Of a stretch of 20,820 bases of DNA, positions 16,682 through 20,820 are shown one piece after another. A model generated the notes under the pieces. It did not search any database. It saw nothing but the letters and a program-made list of their open reading frames with translations, and was not told the DNA's origin. Within the stretch, counting starts at the first letter, position 1. Every line of letters starts with the position of its first letter. Both the position numbers and the translations under genes were made by a program. This DNA comes from CAZBBC01 sp964489835. GTDB lineage: Bacteria > Calditrichota > Calditrichia > JAJRVZ01. Where the stretch lies: positions 1 through 20,820 of the forward strand of contig CAZBBC010000074.1 of assembly GCA_964489835.1 (NCBI GenBank), in the 5' to 3' direction.

Positions 16682-16930
16682 TATCCACGAATTACACGAA
16701 TTACACGAATTACACGAATTAACACGAATAACATACATAGTATTAAAATACATGATAAAAAAATAATAAAAATACGTGAAATCTGTGAATCAATCCGTGT
16801 TAATCCGTGAAATCCGTAAACTATTTTTTTCTTTTTTTACAGCCTTGAGCTGCGGTGTGAATATATCAGACCAAAAGACAATTCGTGAAATTCGAATTAA
16901 TTCGTGTTAATTCGTGTTAATTCGTGGATA
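16682..16930. repeat. Long CACGAATT palindromic element with nested tandem units
   Basis: The left arm begins TATCCACGAATTA and continues with four to five 9-bp units (CACGAATTA). The right arm ends with repeated TTAATTCGTG units and TTAATTCGTGGATA. Between them is a second block of the same type (16774-16820: CGTGAAATCTGTG, AATCCGTGTTAATCCGTG). It is related to the CACGGA elements at 13261 and 13418 and looks like one element inside or beside another. It fills most of the 429-bp gene-free gap. Confidence 0.75.
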
Positions 16931-16993
16931 TTTTTTTCTTTGCATTTTCAGCTAACTCGGCGCACAGAAGATACTCTAAATTTGACACTTGCT

Positions 16994-19150
16994 TTATTCA
17001 GGTAACATCATTTTTCGATATTTTTCAAAATGATCAGCAATCTTACTACTTGCTGTAAAATCCCACAGGTTCTGGTTTTGTGACTTCATCATCAGCATGG
17101 TTACAATCCAGGCCTGCGTCCAGCCGGTTTCTGTCGCCCAGGCACCCCACCCCAGATCGGCATTGGAAGCCCAATATTCCCAGCGTTTAAAATCAAAAGC
17201 GCGGTACCAGGCACCATCTAATTCCGGATGGCTTTCGGAACGTACCTGAATTCTTACCATGAAGTCAGCAAGTTTACCCAGGGCCTTTTTTATTCCCGGG
17301 TCAGTGGTCACTGCTGCTGCCTCGGTCAGACTAAAAAAGGCAAAATTTGAGGTATAGAGCATGTCCGCCAATGGATCCCCGTTTTCCTGAATCAATGGTG
17401 CCTCATTCGTACCATAGGCCGCATTTGATTTTGGCGGTGCGTAACTCCCATGTCCCACTTTTCCGATTTCTTCACGAATGGCTCCGCTGGCATCCTGAAA
17501 GGACAGCAAATCATTGGCAATTTGTTTCAGCCATGTTCTGTGTTCAGGCTGATCGTCAACACGAATCAGCCAGGCCAGGGGCAGGAGCATGCGCGCCCGT
17601 TCCTGTTGCAAACCATTGGTCCACCGCCATTCATCAGGATAGGCTTTCATCATATACCGTATGCCCGTTTTGGTTCGCTCCAGCAGTGGTTGAAAGTGGG
17701 TTTTGTCATAGAGCCATAGATAGCAGGCCCAAATCCACGACTGATAATGCGGGGCAAAATGAAAGTACTCATCATTCCAGTAATACGCCCAGCCCTTTTC
17801 TAAAAGATCCGGTTCTTCAATCCGCCTTGGTTTAAAACCAGTGGGACCGGTAGTACGAAAGTTGGCAAGGATTTGTTTGAGCACTGCCTCATCCCAGCGG
17901 CCCGAATTTAAAGCCGCAGATGAGACCAAAGTTCCTAAGACTACCCGCGCATTATCATCACTATAGTAAACCCCACACCCGGGTTCTGTCGAATACCAAC
18001 CGACAAACCCAAAATTAGGATTTCCCGGCAGTGCTCGTGATCCCTGTTGCAAACAGGAGTTAAAATAAACATAATCCTGAAGGTTAGCAGCGGTTGTTTT
18101 ATCCCTCTGATCCTGATTAATAAATCCGCGCATGGCAATAGCCATCGATGCTTCACTGGCACAATCCGACCGTCTGTTACGATAAACGGGTTGTGAACCA
18201 TCAAACCTGATAAGGGATCCGAAACATTCAAAGATACCCCCACTGCCATCTCCCAATATAATTACCGGATGGCTCGAGTCACCCATCGATATATAATTTC
18301 CATCTTTAAATTGGGATTTATGAGCCAGCATCTGACCAGTATAATACCATTCAACGCCACGATCGGTGGCCTGAAGCCAATGCTCTTTGGTTAACTGAGC
18401 ATCAGGCCGAAAACTGGGACGTACGGTTTCAACCCACTCTAACTCGGGAAAGCGTTGATCCGGTTCTATCCAGTGCAGAATCATCTGCCAGATTTTTTTC
18501 CAGGCGCCTTTCGGTGCATAGCGGCCGGTAACAAAATGGCTGAGTTTTGTGGTCGATATTAAAATATTTCTGTTCGGATGTTTGAATAAAATAGGATGGG
18601 TTTCTGTATTATCCAGTCCGTAAACGGCTGTATCAAATCCGGCTATTTTACCTATGACCAGAAATGGATTGGTGGCAGCCTCCACCGGGATATAATGACA
18701 ATCATGAATCATGGCGATGCGCATTTTTTTCAACGATTCGCCAAAAATATCCGATGTAACCACCACCCGTTCCCAGCGTGTTTTTTGAACTTCCCCGGTT
18801 TTAATTCCTGGAATTAAGGAAGGATATTCGATATAAAGTCTCAGATTTTTGTTGGCGGCTATCTCATAGAATGTTGAGTCTATCACCGTAGTTTTAGCGG
18901 GATAATCATCTGCCAGTACGAACATAGCCATTCCTTCCGCTATTTCATTTATTGCCTCGTGTACATTATCATAGCGCGAGGCATTGATTCCATTTTGACC
19001 CATCACTTTATACAGATCATTGTTTTCTGCACATACCAATACCAGATCAGCAGCATTAACATTAAAACTGATTAACAAAATAAGCAATAATACTGATCGT
19101 GATAGAATCCTGGCAATTGACAGGTTCTTGTATGAGACAAAATCGATCAT
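16994..19150 (-). CDS. Exported two-domain protein of unknown function with C-terminal alpha/alpha toroid
   Basis: I do not recognise a named family. The start is the ATG at 19150, eight bases after GGGAG; the frame also offers a TTG five codons earlier. Numbering counts from that TTG (723 residues). The signal peptide is about 20-38 (SVLLLILLISFNVNA-A). Residues 40-235 form an alpha/beta domain opening DLVLVCAENNDLY with MFVLADDYP (81-89), RIAMIHDCHYIP (149-160) and GKIAGFDTAVYGL (172-184), resembling a flavodoxin/ThuA or amidotransferase-like fold. Residues about 260-715 are helical and rich in Trp and Tyr (ASEASMAIAMRGFI, WYSTEPGCGVYYSDDNARV, SWIWACYLWLYDK, GWGAWATETGWTQAWIVTML), typical of six-hairpin glycosidases or lyases. 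Candidate acidic residues include E338, E394, D403-D404 and E679, without proof. The locus points to a periplasmic or extracellular glycan enzyme. Confidence 0.7.
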   Translation of the reverse strand: MIDFVSYKNLSIARILSRSVLLLILLISFNVNAADLVLVCAENNDLYKVMGQNGINASRYDNVHEAINEIAEGMAMFVLADDYPAKTTVIDSTFYEIAANKNLRLYIEYPSLIPGIKTGEVQKTRWERVVVTSDIFGESLKKMRIAMIHDCHYIPVEAATNPFLVIGKIAGFDTAVYGLDNTETHPILFKHPNRNILISTTKLSHFVTGRYAPKGAWKKIWQMILHWIEPDQRFPELEWVETVRPSFRPDAQLTKEHWLQATDRGVEWYYTGQMLAHKSQFKDGNYISMGDSSHPVIILGDGSGGIFECFGSLIRFDGSQPVYRNRRSDCASEASMAIAMRGFINQDQRDKTTAANLQDYVYFNSCLQQGSRALPGNPNFGFVGWYSTEPGCGVYYSDDNARVVLGTLVSSAALNSGRWDEAVLKQILANFRTTGPTGFKPRRIEEPDLLEKGWAYYWNDEYFHFAPHYQSWIWACYLWLYDKTHFQPLLERTKTGIRYMMKAYPDEWRWTNGLQQERARMLLPLAWLIRVDDQPEHRTWLKQIANDLLSFQDASGAIREEIGKVGHGSYAPPKSNAAYGTNEAPLIQENGDPLADMLYTSNFAFFSLTEAAAVTTDPGIKKALGKLADFMVRIQVRSESHPELDGAWYRAFDFKRWEYWASNADLGWGAWATETGWTQAWIVTMLMMKSQNQNLWDFTASSKIADHFEKYRKMMLPE

Positions 19151-19158
19151 TTGTCTTA

Positions 19159-19163
19159 CTCCC
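19159..19163 (-). promoter_or_regulatory. Shine-Dalgarno GGGAG deciding the start at 19150
   Basis: GGGAG lies eight bases before ATG at 19150 and overlaps the in-frame TTG at 19165. The ATG is therefore the better start. Confidence 0.65.
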
Positions 19164-19230
19164 AAATTTTATCTTAATGAAAATATCAAAATTTTACGAT
19201 GAATCCGATACAGATCTTCAGAATTGAATT

Positions 19231-19298
19231 AATGACCCACCCCATCTCGCTACACTCGACACCCCTCCCTGTCAGGCTTCGCCTGACAGGGAGGGTCC
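19231..19298. repeat. CCCACCCC...CCCTCCCTGTCAGGC hairpin element
   Basis: A perfect 15-bp stem CCCTCCCTGTCAGGC with loop TTC occupies 19263-19295, preceded by GACCCACCCCATCTCGC. It begins three bases past the stop of the propeller lipoprotein. It could terminate or stabilise that transcript, although no T-run follows. It is the same family as 15055-15117. Confidence 0.8.
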
Positions 19299-19301
19299 GC
19301 G

Positions 19302-20297
19302 TTACTCCGTGGTTAACGACTCTGGAAACCAGCCCATCAGAAATTCTTTAAGCGTACCCTCATAGACTGCTTCCGCCAAGAATTCTGTACCCTGCTGATT
19401 ACCCCAGGCGTAGTTAATGATCAGGCGGTCATTATATTCACAAAAATCAATATCCGAATTATTGATATTGACAGATTCAGAGATATGCTGTCTCTGTTCT
19501 GTTGTTAAATTCGGATTGGCAATTAATTTGTCATCATCTGAATATTGCATTACCGGATTCAGTGAACTGGATTCCCATGTGATCAGATCTTTTGAACGCA
19601 CCACAAAAGTTTCATACTGTAGTACATCATCTCGTTTTAATTCCTCCACATAAAAAACGTAATAATAACCATCGAGATAGCGCAGACAATGGGGCGCCGT
19701 ATAGCGGTCTTTGGCATAATTACAGTCTTTTGGGGTTATTTGCCACTGTCGCAGATCTTTTGACATGGCAAAACGAGCCGTAAACCGTTGACCGACTTCT
19801 TCCTTCGGTTTACCCAATTCATACATCAGGACATAACGGTCGTCCGCCCGGCACATGGACGTATTAAAAATACCATAATCCGGCAATTGCAGGACCGTCC
19901 AATCGGTCCAGTTCTGCAGATCATTGGAAGCGAACATTTGGATACGTTCGCCGTTCCAGATATCAACGGCGGTCACATACACCGTATCACCTTCTACAAA
20001 GGCACTGCCGAGATGATACCCCTTGGCAAAAGAAGGTGTTGGTTCACCCGTTGCATGGTTGATAAATCGAAAATAAGAATCACCACTCTTATTTGGTGTA
20101 TAACCTTCACGAACATACTCAAATCGGTATAACTTACTCTTAAAAACGACCGGCGTGGTTTCGACCAGATCACAATCGATGGTACCGATCTTTTCAATAA
20201 GTGGTCGTTTTATTTCATTTCTGGGTGGTGTATTTGTACAGGATGAAATAAGAAAAATTATCAGAACTGAAGAGAAAGCAAAACGACTAAATTTCAT
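19302..20297 (-). CDS. Lipoprotein five-blade beta-propeller glycosidase-like protein (GH43/GH32/GH117 type)
   Basis: This is a 331-residue protein with a lipoprotein signal (FLISSC, lipidated Cys20), anchored to a membrane. Repeated propeller strands follow the pattern of GH43/GH32-like folds: ERIQMFASNDLQNWTDWTVL (116-135), TSMCRADDRYVLMYELG (146-162), ARFAMSKDLRQWQI (174-187), TAPHCLRYLDGYYYVFYVEE (204-223) and FVVRSKDLITWESSSLNPV (235-253). The ending NNSDIDFCEYNDRLIINYAWGNQQGTEF (277-304) is a blade with a candidate acidic residue. The general shape is clear, but the three catalytic acids of GH43 are not assignable, and it may be a non-catalytic or differently specific relative. AAGGA lies seven bases before ATG. 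It is the first enzyme gene of the row, 62 bp after the transposase. Confidence 0.75.
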   Translation of the reverse strand: MKFSRFAFSSVLIIFLISSCTNTPPRNEIKRPLIEKIGTIDCDLVETTPVVFKSKLYRFEYVREGYTPNKSGDSYFRFINHATGEPTPSFAKGYHLGSAFVEGDTVYVTAVDIWNGERIQMFASNDLQNWTDWTVLQLPDYGIFNTSMCRADDRYVLMYELGKPKEEVGQRFTARFAMSKDLRQWQITPKDCNYAKDRYTAPHCLRYLDGYYYVFYVEELKRDDVLQYETFVVRSKDLITWESSSLNPVMQYSDDDKLIANPNLTTEQRQHISESVNINNSDIDFCEYNDRLIINYAWGNQQGTEFLAEAVYEGTLKEFLMGWFPESLTTE

Positions 20298-20359
20298 TAC
20301 AGAATCCTTTCTTTATAAATACAGAATTAATCACCCACGAAGCCTTCTAAAAAAATATA

Positions 20360-20820
20360 TTATTTTTCTCTTTTGAATAATTGATCCTTTTCCCAGTGGG
20401 CAGGATTATTTTCAATATAATGACAGATATTACGGTATTCAACCTCATTGCGGATGATATGGTCATGAAAACGGGTTTGCCAAACCGGTGTTTTTGGGGT
20501 GTTCCGGAATGTATTAATTCGTTTTGTCGCGATGGATTTAAAACCGGCAACGAATGATGATATGGATTTTGGCGGACGAAACGCAACACCATGGTTTTTA
20601 TTTTTGGATCGCGGTTGTTTGAACGATGGGTTGGTTGATTGATTGGACAATCGTAGAGACGCACAGCTGTGCGTCTCTACCGTTCCATTCGGCATTACCG
20701 TTCCATTTGTTGGTACCGTTCCATTCGGCATTACCGTTCCATTTGTTGGTACCGTTCCATTCGGTATTACCGTTCCATTTGTTGGTACCGTTCCATTCGG
20801 CGTTACCGTTCCATTTGTTG
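20360..20820 (-). CDS. RAYT (Y1 REP-associated tyrosine transposase), C-terminal part; 5' end outside window
   Basis: The clear part is residues SISSFVAGFKSIATKRIN, TPVWQTRFHDHIIRNEVEY and RNICHYIENNPAHWEKD, the C-terminal half of Y1/HUH single-strand transposases of the REP-associated kind. The tyrosines around HYIENNP include the likely nucleophile. The frame contains no stop through to 20818, so the ATG at 20731 is only a chance Met within a repeat. The HUH motif and true start should lie beyond the right edge. Between the two halves the frame passes through a perfect palindrome (20653-20680) and a tandem NGTVMP/NGTVPT repeat, where relatives carry a variable loop. The family copies REP palindromes by strand transfer and is usually single copy. 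Whether it is intact cannot be known here. Confidence 0.8.
   Translation of the reverse strand, partial: TNGTVTPNGTVPTNGTVIPNGTVPTNGTVMPNGTVPTNGTVMPNGTVETHSCASLRLSNQSTNPSFKQPRSKNKNHGVAFRPPKSISSFVAGFKSIATKRINTFRNTPKTPVWQTRFHDHIIRNEVEYRNICHYIENNPAHWEKDQLFKREK
20653..20680. repeat. Perfect 28-bp REP-like palindrome inside the RAYT gene
   Basis: The left half GTAGAGACGCACAG is followed directly by its exact reverse complement. It is read through in frame as VETHSCASL. REP palindromes are the substrates of RAYT enzymes, so this is probably the enzyme's own target placed in its own coding sequence. Confidence 0.85.
20681..20820. repeat. In-frame minisatellite, 36-bp period made of two 18-bp halves
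   Basis: About 7.8 units of 18 bp alternate between CCATTCGGCATTACCGTT and CCATTTGTTGGTACCGTT. They encode NGTVMP/NGTVIP/NGTVTP and NGTVPT on the minus strand. Units are nearly identical, with single changes at one position (CAT, TAT, CGT). The array continues past the window edge. Confidence 0.9.

Noticed and set aside
16684..16730. 9-bp CACGAATTA tandem units considered as a phage attachment site or iteron origin
   Set aside because: They are one arm of a palindrome mirrored at 16890-16930, and similar elements lie at 13261 and 13418. No integrase or replication gene is near.
17347..17835. 162-codon plus-strand open frame opposite the toroid protein
   Set aside because: Its composition follows the complementary strand of a long coding region. 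No homology features or start signal are visible.
20360..20731. ATG at 20731 as the true start of the transposase
   Set aside because: The Met is one variant position in the NGTV(M/I/T)P repeat, and the frame remains open to the window edge. The HUH half of the family is missing from this portion.
20681..20820. 36-bp periodic array considered as CRISPR
   Set aside because: There are no unique spacers. The units are contiguous, near-identical 18/36-bp copies in frame with the transposase.

Overview
All ten genes in this window lie on the minus strand. Nine are complete, and the tenth is cut by the right edge. Together they form a carbohydrate-degradation locus. Seven products carry an export signal: five signal peptidase I type and two lipoproteins. 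Two are not exported by signal peptide: an MFS sugar transporter and a cytoplasmic-looking sugar epimerase. The organism is probably a Gram-negative member of the FCB superphylum (Bacteroidota, Calditrichota, KSB1 or a relative). The evidence is a relic of a type IX secretion (T9SS) C-terminal sorting domain, SSC-type lipoboxes, GH106/GH29/DUF4091 enzymes, and intergenic DNA full of repeats next to a RAYT transposase. I cannot place it more precisely from sequence alone.

Layout in transcription order, right to left: a RAYT (REP-associated tyrosine transposase) C-terminal portion with an in-frame REP-like palindrome and minisatellite (20360-20820); a lipoprotein five-blade beta-propeller of GH43/GH32 type (19302-20297); an unrecognised exported two-domain protein with a C-terminal alpha/alpha toroid (16994-19150); an AGE-family sugar epimerase (15335-16564); an MFS sugar porter (13618-15036); a lipoprotein with a LamG/DUF1080-like domain and an FG-GAP/PL11-like propeller (11165-13198); a GH29 alpha-L-fucosidase (9460-10758); an FG-GAP propeller fused to a DUF4091/GH123-like domain (5606-9022); an exported six-hairpin glycosidase-like protein with a beta-sandwich insert (3486-5249); and a GH106 alpha-L-rhamnosidase (125-3184).

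Working model (inference): exported enzymes remove L-rhamnose, L-fucose and possibly amino- or uronic sugars from a complex heteropolysaccharide such as a pectin, algal polysaccharide or exopolysaccharide. The MFS porter imports a released monosaccharide and the epimerase isomerises it. No SusC/SusD pair, regulator or sulfatase is visible, so this is not a canonical Bacteroidota PUL, or the rest lies outside the window.

Genes are separated by gaps of 62-437 bp, and most of the gaps of 120 bp or more are filled by imperfect palindromes from at least five sequence families. One family (arms built on AACGCAGAG) occurs four times in one orientation. The fucosidase gene is bracketed by two roughly 240-bp direct repeats that include its own 5' end, which points to a past gene duplication and partial loss. 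A T9SS sorting-domain fragment lies just past the stop of the PL11-like gene. These structures, the RAYT with its internal palindrome, and the unassigned toroid proteins are the parts most worth following up.
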